From positions 1-16,072 of the forward strand of contig MUZY01000170.1 of the NCBI GenBank assembly GCA_003266065.1: a DNA stretch of 16,072 bases. Reading direction: 5' to 3'. Every line of letters starts with the position of its first letter. Within the stretch, counting starts at the first letter, position 1. The DNA comes from Methanosphaera sp. rholeuAM130. Its GTDB lineage: Archaea > Methanobacteriota > Methanobacteria > Methanobacteriales > Methanobacteriaceae. The notes beneath the pieces were generated by a model. That model was not told the DNA's origin. It made no database searches and worked only from the letters and a program-made list of their open reading frames with translations. The translations under genes were made by a program, and so were the position numbers. Shown here piece after piece: positions 8,254 to 15,841 of this stretch.

Positions 8254-8589
8254 TTATCCGGATTCGTCTGTTTTAGCAGGAGTGGCAACTATAATATCTT
8301 TTGATTCGTCATGCTGGCTGGCGTAATTGTTAACCTTATTGGTCACTTCCTCCTCGATGACATCATTTTTATTGCTCTTTGATGTTTTGTCAGGTGTGTT
8401 TTCATGATTTAGGCCTACACTGCTTGTATGATTGTCTGTTATATTGGTAGAGCTGTTTAGTGTGGTGTTGTTGTCCGTGTAGGTGGTGTTGTTGTCTGCA
8501 TCTTCGTTGTGGACTGTCATTACAATCGTTAAAGCAAGCAGTATCAGAACAATTATTCCAACTATCAGCACTTGGCCCTTTTTTCTAAT
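8254..8589 (-). CDS. Small signal-anchored Thr/Asn-rich secreted protein
   Basis: This is a short protein with a basic N-terminus (RKKGQ), one hydrophobic segment (VLIVGIIVLILLALTIVMTV), and an extracytoplasmic tail of about 85 residues rich in Asn, Thr, Ser and Asp, with several N-x-S/T sequons and no recognisable domain. It is likely anchored to the membrane and facing outside; no function can be given. Start choice: the open frame runs to an ATG at 8610 with no ribosome-binding site, and a GTG at 8598 is also in frame. A strong AGGTGAT (8595-8601) lies four bases before an in-frame ATT at 8589, the same spacing as several ATG starts here, giving (M)RKKGQVLIV. The longer form would be 118 aa. 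The gene is divergent from the glycosyltransferase gene. Confidence 0.65.
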   Translation of the reverse strand: MRKKGQVLIVGIIVLILLALTIVMTVHNEDADNNTTYTDNNTTLNSSTNITDNHTSSVGLNHENTPDKTSKSNKNDVIEEEVTNKVNNYASQHDESKDIIVATPAKTDESG

Positions 8590-8610
8590 TTTAATCACCT
8601 TTAAATGCAT

Positions 8611-8719
8611 TTGTCTTTAAAAATTTACCATTTTGAAAATACAATATATTATTAATTAATTATTATATATATTTAATTATTAGGTATTATTTTAAAATAA
8701 TTTTAGGAAAGTAGATAGC
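8611..8719. promoter_or_regulatory. Divergent promoter region
   Basis: These 109 bp between divergent genes are almost entirely A and T. For the plus strand TATATATA at about 8664-8672 is a TATA-box candidate roughly 50 bases before the glycosyltransferase ATG. For the minus strand AATATATT at 8643-8650 is suitably placed for the small membrane-protein gene. Confidence 0.4.
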
Positions 8720-10519
8720 ATGTTTCAATATTTAATCGTAGCCTTACTATTTATTTTGTCAATATTCATGGCAAATCCAAGTAGTAAAAGTGCTAATAAA
8801 ATGGTTTCCGTAGTTATTCCGGCTTATAATGAGGAAAAAACTATTGAACATGTTATCGGCGTGGTCAAACAGGTTAAACAAATAACGCAGATTATAGTAG
8901 TCAATGACGGATCGACCGATGATACCGAAAGAATAGTTTCAAATATTGATGACGTAACTTTAATCAATCATAAACTCAACAAGGGAAAGGGTTCTGCTAT
9001 GAAAACAGGACTCAAAGAAGTTACAGGTCAAATAGTACTGTTTTTAGATGCTGATTTGTCTGAAATAACTAAAGAACAAGTCGAGGCGATTATAAAACCT
9101 ATCTTGGATAATTCCGCCGACATTACCAAAACTAAGTTTAAACGTGAAGCCGGGCGTGTAACGGAACTTACGGCAAAACCGTTATTGCAATTTTTCTTCC
9201 CGGAATTATCATTTGAACAACCGTTAAGCGGTCAATTTGCTGCAATCAAATCCTTTTTGGATAAGATTGACCTGGAAAAGGATTATGGTGTAGACATCGG
9301 TATAGTATTGGATGCGGAAGCTTGGGGCATGAGAATACAGGAAGTGGACATTGGCGATATCGTTCATGAGATGTCTTCACTTAAGGAATTGAACCTGATG
9401 GCTAACGAGGTTGTAAGAACCATAGTAGATAGGGCCATCAGTTACGGCAGATTAACCATGATGGATGAATTGGGTTCTGCCATACGTATGGAACTGATGT
9501 CACTGTCAATCACGATGTTCGGGATATTTGCATTGTTCTTCATTAAATTCATCACAACCCCAATAGCCGCTTTGATATTGTTGGCGGGTTTGATTTTGTC
9601 AATATTCTACTTCGTCAAGACTATACGTAAATCAATACGCATATATATGCAGTCCAAGGTCGGATTCTGGCAGATGACGAAGTCATTCCTCCACATGTAT
9701 TTTCCGATAATAATCTCCGTGTTGATTATACTGGCAATAGTTGCGGCACTGCTTGGATCGGTTAACATTACATCCAATGAAATCTCCATAGAACCCGCTA
9801 CAAAGAACCTTGTAATATCCAATTCAGGAACAAGCGGCAGCAGCGTCGACGTAAGAGGACCATATACGATAGAAAGTGCATTGGAAAATGAACCTCATTT
9901 TATTCGTTTATCCAACTCGGCGTTGAATACTCTCCAGGCCCAATACGGTGATTACATTTATATTGATGGAGAATCGTATCAGCTCGAACAGGCAGTAAAC
10001 AATGAAACCGGAATAATACGTATTCCGGAGGCTGCACGTAATCAATTGAACGTGGAAACGGGTACCGTTGTCAGAGACAGGGATTTGAAGGGAGTCTTTG
10101 ATGGATGTACTCTGATTCGTAACATCGAACCGGATGAGGGAAGAACCAATGACGAGACATACCTTAAGGAGAATCTTTCAACCATCAACTACTCAAATGT
10201 GAATTTAAGTGTAGGAAAGCACATCACTACCAACGATTCTTCGGGTAAACTGCTGAAGGTATACATCAACGGTTCACTTGCAGGTCAGACAACTGGACAC
10301 TTGAACAATGATACGTATAATATTTACGTCAATAATGAGCTCTACGATACTGTAATGTTGAATGAATCGTCCGTTGGAAGAATAGCCAATTTCACCTATG
10401 ACAATTCAAACATCTCGGTAGTTCTGGAAGATTCGGGTAATTCCACCAACGTATTCTTATCTGCAGGCGACTTGCATAAGTTCTTAAATATAGGTATAAG
10501 CGAAAATTATACCTATTAG
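8720..10519 (+). CDS. Membrane glycosyltransferase (GT2/GpgS-like) with extracytoplasmic C-terminal domain
   Basis: Residues 28-240 form a GT-A glycosyltransferase: VSVVIPAYNEE (29-39), VVNDGSTDDT (60-69) and the metal-binding DADLS (110-114). The stretch from PLSGQFAAIKSFL (168-180) to YGVDIGIVLDAE (189-200) and VDIGDIVHE (209-217) resembles glucosyl-3-phosphoglycerate synthase-type (GT81) enzymes, so a phosphorylated or lipid acceptor and an NDP-sugar donor are likely. A hydrophobic segment precedes the domain (4-18) and about three follow (259-278, 281-300, 328-348). The last 250 residues should then face outside; they contain a block (393-452) resembling a double-psi beta-barrel and at least 12 N-x-S/T sequons. 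AGGAAAG precedes the ATG. The product may modify cell-surface glycans. The catalytic domain is secure, the tail is unassigned. Confidence 0.82.
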   Translation: MFQYLIVALLFILSIFMANPSSKSANKMVSVVIPAYNEEKTIEHVIGVVKQVKQITQIIVVNDGSTDDTERIVSNIDDVTLINHKLNKGKGSAMKTGLKEVTGQIVLFLDADLSEITKEQVEAIIKPILDNSADITKTKFKREAGRVTELTAKPLLQFFFPELSFEQPLSGQFAAIKSFLDKIDLEKDYGVDIGIVLDAEAWGMRIQEVDIGDIVHEMSSLKELNLMANEVVRTIVDRAISYGRLTMMDELGSAIRMELMSLSITMFGIFALFFIKFITTPIAALILLAGLILSIFYFVKTIRKSIRIYMQSKVGFWQMTKSFLHMYFPIIISVLIILAIVAALLGSVNITSNEISIEPATKNLVISNSGTSGSSVDVRGPYTIESALENEPHFIRLSNSALNTLQAQYGDYIYIDGESYQLEQAVNNETGIIRIPEAARNQLNVETGTVVRDRDLKGVFDGCTLIRNIEPDEGRTNDETYLKENLSTINYSNVNLSVGKHITTNDSSGKLLKVYINGSLAGQTTGHLNNDTYNIYVNNELYDTVMLNESSVGRIANFTYDNSNISVVLEDSGNSTNVFLSAGDLHKFLNIGISENYTY

Positions 10520-10530
10520 CTCACTATTTT

Positions 10531-10552
10531 TAGACATATGTTTCAAGTGTAA
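10531..10552 (+). repeat. Left copy of 22-nt direct repeat flanking the cassette
   Basis: The repeat begins TAGACATAT and ends CAAGTGTAA, and matches 14666-14687 at 20 of 22 positions (differences at positions 10 and 13). It starts 12 bases after the glycosyltransferase stop codon. Its partner lies beyond the last gene of the cassette, 4135 bp away. Confidence 0.7.
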
Positions 10553-10846
10553 CTTCGATGTCCTTTCATGAAAAATTTAAGTTCATCTGTGAGGCGCTTC
10601 TGCATTTTCAGTTAAACCCATTGCATTTGTTATTTCGCAAATCGACGACTGAATGTTATTCACTTAATGCTTTTTATGAAAACTGATTCATCACCTTTTG
10701 TTGATAAATATTTTATTCCGATTCATTTTTTTATTTTAGATTATGGTTATGGGAATTTGATGATTTTTAAACAATATTTGATAGTTCATTTCCATTTTCG
10801 CCGAAAGTTATTTTTTTGAACTTTTTTGTTGTTTTGATTCATAATG

Positions 10847-10881
10847 TTTAAATATCATAAAAAATATAACAATTGTTATAT
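10847..10881 (+). promoter_or_regulatory. Promoter with 18-bp palindromic operator candidate
   Basis: TTTAAATAT at 10847-10855 is a TATA-box candidate. ATATAACAATTGTTATAT at 10864-10881 is a perfect 18-bp palindrome centred about 22 bases downstream of it, where transcription should start. A dimeric repressor bound here would block the promoter. The first gene starts at 10916 behind a strong AGGAGG site. Confidence 0.55.
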
Positions 10882-10915
10882 ACTAATGATATGTACTGTA
10901 ATAGGAGGGTAATAT

Positions 10916-11728
10916 ATGTGTGAAATATTTTGTTTCAATTCAAATAAACCGGAAGAAGTAAACGAATGTCTCGAATGTTTTTATAATCATTCCGAAAAAC
11001 ATCCCGATGGATGGGGGTTGGCTAGCATGGAATCTGATAATTTTGTTATAAACAAAGAACCTGTAAAAGCATCATGTAGTCAGCACTTAAAAAGTATATT
11101 ATCTAATCCTGTAGTTAGTAAAAATGTTTTTGCTCACATTAGATTGGCTACGGTGGGAGAAATAATCTCTCCTAACTGCCATCCATTTATAGAAGCAGAT
11201 GACAATAACAGATCTTGGATGCTAATACATAATGGTACGATATTTGACTATCCCGAACTTGATAAGTATAAAGATAGGGAAAAGGGAGATACTGATTCCG
11301 AAAGGATATTGTTATATATCATTGATAAAGTCAACGAATTTGAAGCTAAAAAGAAAGCTCCTTCAACTATCAAAGAACGCTTCAATATATTAAATGATAT
11401 TATCGCGGATATGTCTAAGAACAACAAACTAAACCTAATGATTTTTGACGGTGACTTAACTTACATACATTCCAACCTGAAAAATTCATTGTACTATCTT
11501 AAAAGTGAGGATAGCTTCTTAGTTTCTTCAACACCCTTGTCAAAGGATAAAAACTGGAAAACTGTTGAGTTGAATAAACTGTTTGGATTAATCGATGGAA
11601 ATATAATTTTTGAAAGTAAAAAACATGAAAATGAATATGTAACAACAAAAGAAGATGAAATGGTTATAGAAGAACTTAAAAAATCGATACAGAAGGATGA
11701 TAGTAATGATAAGCGAGAAAATGGTTAG
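10916..11728 (+). CDS. Class II (Ntn-hydrolase) glutamine amidotransferase, EgtC-like
   Basis: This 270-residue protein has a class II amidotransferase fold with Cys2 (MCEIF) as the likely N-terminal nucleophile after Met removal. Family motifs are HPDGWGLA (29-36), AHIRLATVG (73-81), NCHPF (87-91), HNGTI (105-109) and GDTDSE (124-129). There is no fused synthase domain, so it resembles the stand-alone YafJ/EgtC group. EgtC removes a gamma-glutamyl group from an ergothioneine intermediate made with a GshA-like ligase, and here two GCS-type ligases follow directly, so a gamma-glutamyl hydrolase or transferase role is plausible; this is inference from context. The last 30 residues are lysine/glutamate rich. 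The start has AGGAGG seven or eight bases upstream, the strongest site in the window. The next gene overlaps its end by 23 bp. Confidence 0.88.
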   Translation: MCEIFCFNSNKPEEVNECLECFYNHSEKHPDGWGLASMESDNFVINKEPVKASCSQHLKSILSNPVVSKNVFAHIRLATVGEIISPNCHPFIEADDNNRSWMLIHNGTIFDYPELDKYKDREKGDTDSERILLYIIDKVNEFEAKKKAPSTIKERFNILNDIIADMSKNNKLNLMIFDGDLTYIHSNLKNSLYYLKSEDSFLVSSTPLSKDKNWKTVELNKLFGLIDGNIIFESKKHENEYVTTKEDEMVIEELKKSIQKDDSNDKRENG

Positions 11729-13103
11729 AAAGAGATTGTATGATGAGTTTATAAAACCAACGACGCAAAAGAAAAATCTCATAGGTATAGAAATTGAAAT
11801 TCCAATAGTGAATCTTGATAAAAAGGCAGTGGATTTTAATGTAGTGCACAAAGTTACCCGTAAATTTCAAAAGAATTATCCTGACTTTAAAAATGATGGA
11901 ATTGATTATGACGGAAATGTTTTTTCACTTAAAAATCCAATGACAAATGATATACTCTGTTATGACTGTTCATACAATAACATTGAATTTGCAATGGGTT
12001 GTGAGGAAGATCTCTTTACAATAGATAATCGTTTCCGGGAATACTACTCATTTATTAAAGAATTATTTGAGGAATATAATCATACATTAACGGGAATGGG
12101 GATAAATCCATATAGGAAATATAACAAAAACAGTCCAATTCCATCTGAAAGATACTTGATGTTATATAATCATCTGAAATCGTTCAAGGACTATAAGAAT
12201 CTGCCAATGTATTTTCACAAGTATCCTGAATATGGCATGTTTTCATCGGCATCACAGGTTCAATTGGACGTGACAAAGGAAAACTTGGTAAAGACTATAA
12301 ACGTATTTTCAAAGATAGAACCATTAAAGGCATTGCTCTTTTCCAATTCAGTACTTATTGAAGAAAATGAACATATTACTTGTTTTAGAGATTTATTGTG
12401 GGAACATTCAACTCATGGTGTAAATCCCCATAATATTGGAATGTATGATGTGGATTTCAATGGATTGGATGATTTACAGGCATACCTTGAATCTCTAAAC
12501 ATGTATTGCGTAATGAGAAACGGATCATATGTTAATTTTCCATCAATTCCTTTACTTGAATATTTTAACAGGGAGTACATTACCGGAGAGATATACAGTA
12601 ATGGCAAATATAAAAAAATAAAATTTAAACCGGATATTGATGATATCGAATTCTTGCGACCGTTTAAATTTATTAATTTGACATTTAGAGGTACAATAGA
12701 ATTTAGAAGTGTATGTACACAACCTATAGGGGATTCAATGTCTGTAGCAGCATTCCATTTAGGGTTAATGTGCAAGTTGGACGAATTGGATGAGTTAATT
12801 ACAAAAGATGAAATAATATATAATAATGGTTATACCGCAAGCGAACTAAGAAAGTTGTTTATAATGGATGAAATTCCTGCATTTATTGATAGGGAAGGGT
12901 TAAGGGGATTGTTAAAGGATGTCGTAGATTTATCTTCACAAGGATTAATTGAAAGAGGTCTTGGCGAAGAACTCTTCCTGAAACCATTATATGAACGTAT
13001 AAATAAACATACAAATCCTGGAATGGACACCATAACCTCATTAAATAAGAATGTACGCTTAGAACAATTGATAGAGGATTATGGAAAATTAGATAATATT
13101 TAA
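11706..13103 (+). CDS. GCS2-like ATP-dependent glutamate-amine ligase
   Basis: This 465-residue protein looks like a carboxylate-amine ligase of the glutamate-cysteine ligase 2 superfamily (glutamine synthetase-like fold). Landmarks are LIGIEIEIPIVN (about 26-37), where paired acidic residues would bind metal/ATP; SSASQVQLDV (180-189), which fits the family's xQVHxDV strand; the middle region RDLLWEHSTHG and YCVMRNGSYVNF; and FRGTIEFRSVCTQP (327-340), which fits the conserved E-x-R strand. Overall similarity is to the plant/proteobacterial-type ligases and is weak, so the amine substrate (cysteine or another) is open. The start at 11706 is preferred because GGATGAT lies four bases upstream; in-frame ATGs also occur at 11697 and 11721. 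It overlaps the amidotransferase gene and is followed after 11 bp by gshA, indicating one operon. Confidence 0.72.
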   Translation: MISEKMVRKRLYDEFIKPTTQKKNLIGIEIEIPIVNLDKKAVDFNVVHKVTRKFQKNYPDFKNDGIDYDGNVFSLKNPMTNDILCYDCSYNNIEFAMGCEEDLFTIDNRFREYYSFIKELFEEYNHTLTGMGINPYRKYNKNSPIPSERYLMLYNHLKSFKDYKNLPMYFHKYPEYGMFSSASQVQLDVTKENLVKTINVFSKIEPLKALLFSNSVLIEENEHITCFRDLLWEHSTHGVNPHNIGMYDVDFNGLDDLQAYLESLNMYCVMRNGSYVNFPSIPLLEYFNREYITGEIYSNGKYKKIKFKPDIDDIEFLRPFKFINLTFRGTIEFRSVCTQPIGDSMSVAAFHLGLMCKLDELDELITKDEIIYNNGYTASELRKLFIMDEIPAFIDREGLRGLLKDVVDLSSQGLIERGLGEELFLKPLYERINKHTNPGMDTITSLNKNVRLEQLIEDYGKLDNI

Positions 13104-13114
13104 GGGGTGATTCA

Positions 13115-14503
13115 ATGAATTTGTTAAGCATGTCGAGGATATCTTCAGAACAACTACTCAGCGGATCGTTTGGAATAGAATGGGAGTCTTTAAGAGCTAA
13201 AGGTCAGGGAGAACTGTCTTTAACACCACACCCAAGAATATTTGGAGATAAGCTGCATAATCCATTCGTCACCACAGACTTTTCGGAAAGTCAAATCGAA
13301 ATAATAACTCCTCCTTTCGATTCAATCGATGAAGTATACGATAATTTTTTATTGCTCTCTGATTTGGTAAATACGTCACTGCCTGAAGACGAATATCTGT
13401 GGTCTCAATCTATTCCATGTATTTTGCCTAGCCAGGATCAAATACCAATAGCCCAATACTCTGGGGATGGCAAATCATCACAGAAATATCGGGAAGGATT
13501 GGCGAAAAAGTACGGCGTTAAAAAGCAGATGATTTCAGGAGTACATTTTAATTTTTCCTTTTCAAATGATTTGCTTAGAAAACTATACTTATTGGATGAA
13601 GAGGATTTGACTTTCAAAGATTTTAAAGACAATGTCTATTTGAAGGTTGTTAGAAATTATATGAAATATTGCTGGCTGATAATCTATTTAACCGGTTGTT
13701 CAAATGGATTTCACGAGTCATTCACAAATGATTGTATTGGTTTAATGGATGGAAATGATGGTGATGGGGGTTATTATTCAACCGAAGGTTTGTCCTTTAG
13801 AAATTCATCCTGCGGATATAAGAATATAACCGAGTTATATCCCTCATATGATTCAGTTGAAGAGTTTGTAAATGACGTCAGGGGATTTGTCGAAGAGAAG
13901 CTTTTATCGGAAGCTAAGGAGTTATATAGTCAAATAAGGCTCAAGGCAAAAAATCCGACCGATTTGCTTAATTCATTAAAAAATGATGGAATCGAATATC
14001 TTGAGATAAGAACATTGGATATTAATCCTTTTTATCAATCCGGCATAGCAAAATATGATATGAAATTTCTGCATTTATTTTTAATTTATATGCTCATTAA
14101 AGAGGAATCAAATTATTCCAATTGGCAAAAGGAAGCAAAAATAAATGAAGATAATACTGCCCAAAGAGCTTATCAAAAATCCATGAGATTGCTGAAGGAC
14201 GGTCAGGAAGTAACTTTGGAAAGTTGGGCTTTGGAGATTATAAACGAAATGTATGAAATGTGCGAAGTATTGGGGATAGATGAAAGGGATACTCTTGATT
14301 TGATGTTGGATCGTGTAGAAAATCATGATTTGACATATAGCCAGAAAATGTTAAAATTGATTGAAGAAAACGGTTTCATCGACACTCAGGTTCAACTGTC
14401 AAGAAATAATAAGCACAACAGCATAAACAATATAAGAAGCATGAATCTGAATAAAAGCGAAGAACTTGAAAAATACATTAATCTTGTGCTTGTTGGAGAG
14501 TGA
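13115..14503 (+). CDS. gshA: Glutamate-cysteine ligase, E. coli GshA type
   Basis: This enzyme joins the gamma-carboxyl of glutamate to cysteine using ATP, the first step of glutathione or gamma-glutamylcysteine synthesis. Similarity to E. coli GshA and the front half of bifunctional GshF is recognisable along the chain: GIEWESLR (20-27), TTDFSESQIEIITP (53-66) with metal-binding glutamates, WSQSIPC (96-102), IAQYSGDGKSSQKYREGL (112-129), ISGVHFNFS (140-148) with His144, and IEYLEIRTLDINPF (293-306). The length (462 aa) is somewhat below E. coli's 518. There is no ATP-grasp domain as in GshF and no gshB in view, so gamma-glutamylcysteine itself may be the product. GGGGTGAT lies three bases before the ATG. 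A glutathione-type enzyme is unusual for a methanogen. Confidence 0.92.
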   Translation: MNLLSMSRISSEQLLSGSFGIEWESLRAKGQGELSLTPHPRIFGDKLHNPFVTTDFSESQIEIITPPFDSIDEVYDNFLLLSDLVNTSLPEDEYLWSQSIPCILPSQDQIPIAQYSGDGKSSQKYREGLAKKYGVKKQMISGVHFNFSFSNDLLRKLYLLDEEDLTFKDFKDNVYLKVVRNYMKYCWLIIYLTGCSNGFHESFTNDCIGLMDGNDGDGGYYSTEGLSFRNSSCGYKNITELYPSYDSVEEFVNDVRGFVEEKLLSEAKELYSQIRLKAKNPTDLLNSLKNDGIEYLEIRTLDINPFYQSGIAKYDMKFLHLFLIYMLIKEESNYSNWQKEAKINEDNTAQRAYQKSMRLLKDGQEVTLESWALEIINEMYEMCEVLGIDERDTLDLMLDRVENHDLTYSQKMLKLIEENGFIDTQVQLSRNNKHNSINNIRSMNLNKSEELEKYINLVLVGE

Positions 14504-14848
14504 TAAACCGGTATTGTGTTTTTCATATCCATATCTTCTCCATTCTGAAATTCTTAAATTTTTCATACTTCTCTTTTATTTTGGGGAGTTGACATAATTA
14601 CGTAAACGCATCTTTCAATTTTTAAACATAAAACATTATCAGCATCCTCTTTTCACAATATATTCTAGACATATATTGCAAGTGTAAAATAAGGGAGTAC
14701 ATTTATATGCTCTCTAATGTAAATCGTCATATCTTAATTATCATCAGTCATTGGGGATGATATGCATTGCCATGACTTGATTGTCATTAATTGCGTCAAT
14801 GGTGAGAATTAGAAGGTGGTTATTAAGGGGGACTTTTTGCTTGAAAGA
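14504..14848. other. 345-bp intergenic region after the gamma-glutamyl cassette
   Basis: No gene was recognised. The first 80 bases hold several T tracts (about 14551-14581) that could terminate the cassette transcript. The right copy of the 22-nt direct repeat is at 14666-14687. Beyond it are weak, overlapping inverted repeats built from GTCAT/ATGAC around 14747-14790 with no convincing RNA fold. A 17-codon reading frame at 14707-14760 is too short to support. Confidence 0.5.
14666..14687 (+). repeat. Right copy of 22-nt direct repeat flanking the cassette
   Basis: Matches 10531-10552 in the same orientation at 20 of 22 bases. It lies 163 bases past the gshA stop. No inverted repeats or transposase or integrase gene accompany it. 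Confidence 0.7.
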
Positions 14849-15805
14849 TTACTTTTCTTCCCCTTCACAGTATACCTTACCGTATTCTTCCGGTAAGTTA
14901 TATAATCCGATAGCTGCCAATGCTCCAATCAGTCCTGCTTCACCCGTCACATTTTCAACACGGATATTGTTTTTTTCTGCGATGGATTTTGCTTCATCAA
15001 TATATTTCATGGTCTTTTTAGCTTCCAATCCATAGTTTTCAACATCTTTTGGTATGTACAGTTTATCCCATACGGCTATAGCAGTATTTTTGGATAATGT
15101 GGTGTTTTTAAGTTTTTCAACAACCGTTTCAATCAGGTCTTCCTTCTGTGATTCTTTCACGGCAAATGTCAACGCTATGGATACGCAATTTCGTGTCTTG
15201 TTGGGATTGTTAGGATACAGCTGACAGGTAATGTGTTCAAGATACCTATATCCCTTTTCCTGTTCTATCTCATTTGCTATATTGTTGGCGAGTGTCCATG
15301 TAGCACCCTCCGTAGGAATATCGGTATCGTCTATGCCTATAATGACCTTATGCAGTTTCGGCGTTATAACGCAGGCTTCACCTACCTTTGATCCTCCACC
15401 TTTCTCATAGATTTCCACTCTACATACTCCTTTGGCCTTTCCTCTACACATAGCGGCACCTACACCGGCACCGGCAAGTCCCTTATGATGAATTCTTATT
15501 TCATCTCCGTCGATGGATGCCTCGGCTATCCCCGCTGCCTGAAGACTAGGTATGAGTTCCAAATCACATTTTCCAACATCCAAGTAGTATGTATGCTTGT
15601 TGCCGTCACGTTTGGCACATTTTACTATCGGACTGGTCCTTTCATATTGGGTTATCATCCAATCGGATCCTATTGGACATGGATGATATTCGATTAGCTC
15701 TATTTTTTCCTCATCAGAATCAGTAATTGTAAGAATTTCCTCATATGGAGTAATCCATGGGTCGGTATATTTCTTTTTTAATTCTTCTGGTGTTAATATT
15801 TCCAT
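14849..15805 (-). CDS. Methanogenesis marker protein 11
   Basis: This 318-residue protein belongs to a family found essentially only in methanogens, whose role is not established. The recognition rests on the overall sequence and on two blocks: a small-residue loop GLAGAGVGAAMCRGKAKG (109-126) and GIDDTDIPTEGATW (157-170). The second resembles the GIDDTD motif of TiaS-type nucleotide-binding proteins and suggests ATP and metal binding. Five cysteines (Cys43, 63, 80, 120 and 128) lie in the N-terminal half, which might bind metal; this is speculative. The ATG has AAGGAAAT upstream. It follows ribH by 63 bp containing a T8 terminator, so it probably has its own promoter. It places the window in a methanogen genome. 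Confidence 0.85.
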   Translation of the reverse strand: MEILTPEELKKKYTDPWITPYEEILTITDSDEEKIELIEYHPCPIGSDWMITQYERTSPIVKCAKRDGNKHTYYLDVGKCDLELIPSLQAAGIAEASIDGDEIRIHHKGLAGAGVGAAMCRGKAKGVCRVEIYEKGGGSKVGEACVITPKLHKVIIGIDDTDIPTEGATWTLANNIANEIEQEKGYRYLEHITCQLYPNNPNKTRNCVSIALTFAVKESQKEDLIETVVEKLKNTTLSKNTAIAVWDKLYIPKDVENYGLEAKKTMKYIDEAKSIAEKNNIRVENVTGEAGLIGALAAIGLYNLPEEYGKVYCEGEEK

Positions 15806-15833
15806 ATTTTTATTTCCTTTAATTTTTATAAAT

Positions 15834-15841
15834 AAAAAAAA
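15834..15841 (-). terminator. T8 tract downstream of ribH
   Basis: On the minus strand AATTC is followed by T8 about 28 bases past the ribH stop and before the marker 11 start. It is identical in form to the tract at 3471-3483, supporting an oligo-T archaeal terminator. Confidence 0.55.

Larger units (their letters stand above)
10520..10915. other. 396-bp intergenic region before the gamma-glutamyl cassette
   Basis: No coding potential was recognised on either strand. Contents: the left copy of a 22-nt direct repeat (10531-10552), T-rich tracts at 10726-10732 and 10811-10827 that could end transcription of the glycosyltransferase gene, and the cassette promoter with its palindrome (10847-10881). 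The rest has no visible structure. Confidence 0.6.

Noticed and set aside
11588..11851. 87-codon minus-strand open frame rich in Phe and Ile
   Set aside because: It is antisense to the amidotransferase/ligase junction; the hydrophobic look comes from reading A-rich coding sequence backwards.
14707..14760. 17-codon reading frame preceded by GGGAG
   Set aside because: Too short, no recognisable product, and AT-rich intergenic DNA gives such frames by chance.
14747..14790. Overlapping GTCAT/ATGAC inverted repeats suggesting a small RNA
   Set aside because: The arms are five bases long, mutually exclusive, and no promoter or terminator frames them.
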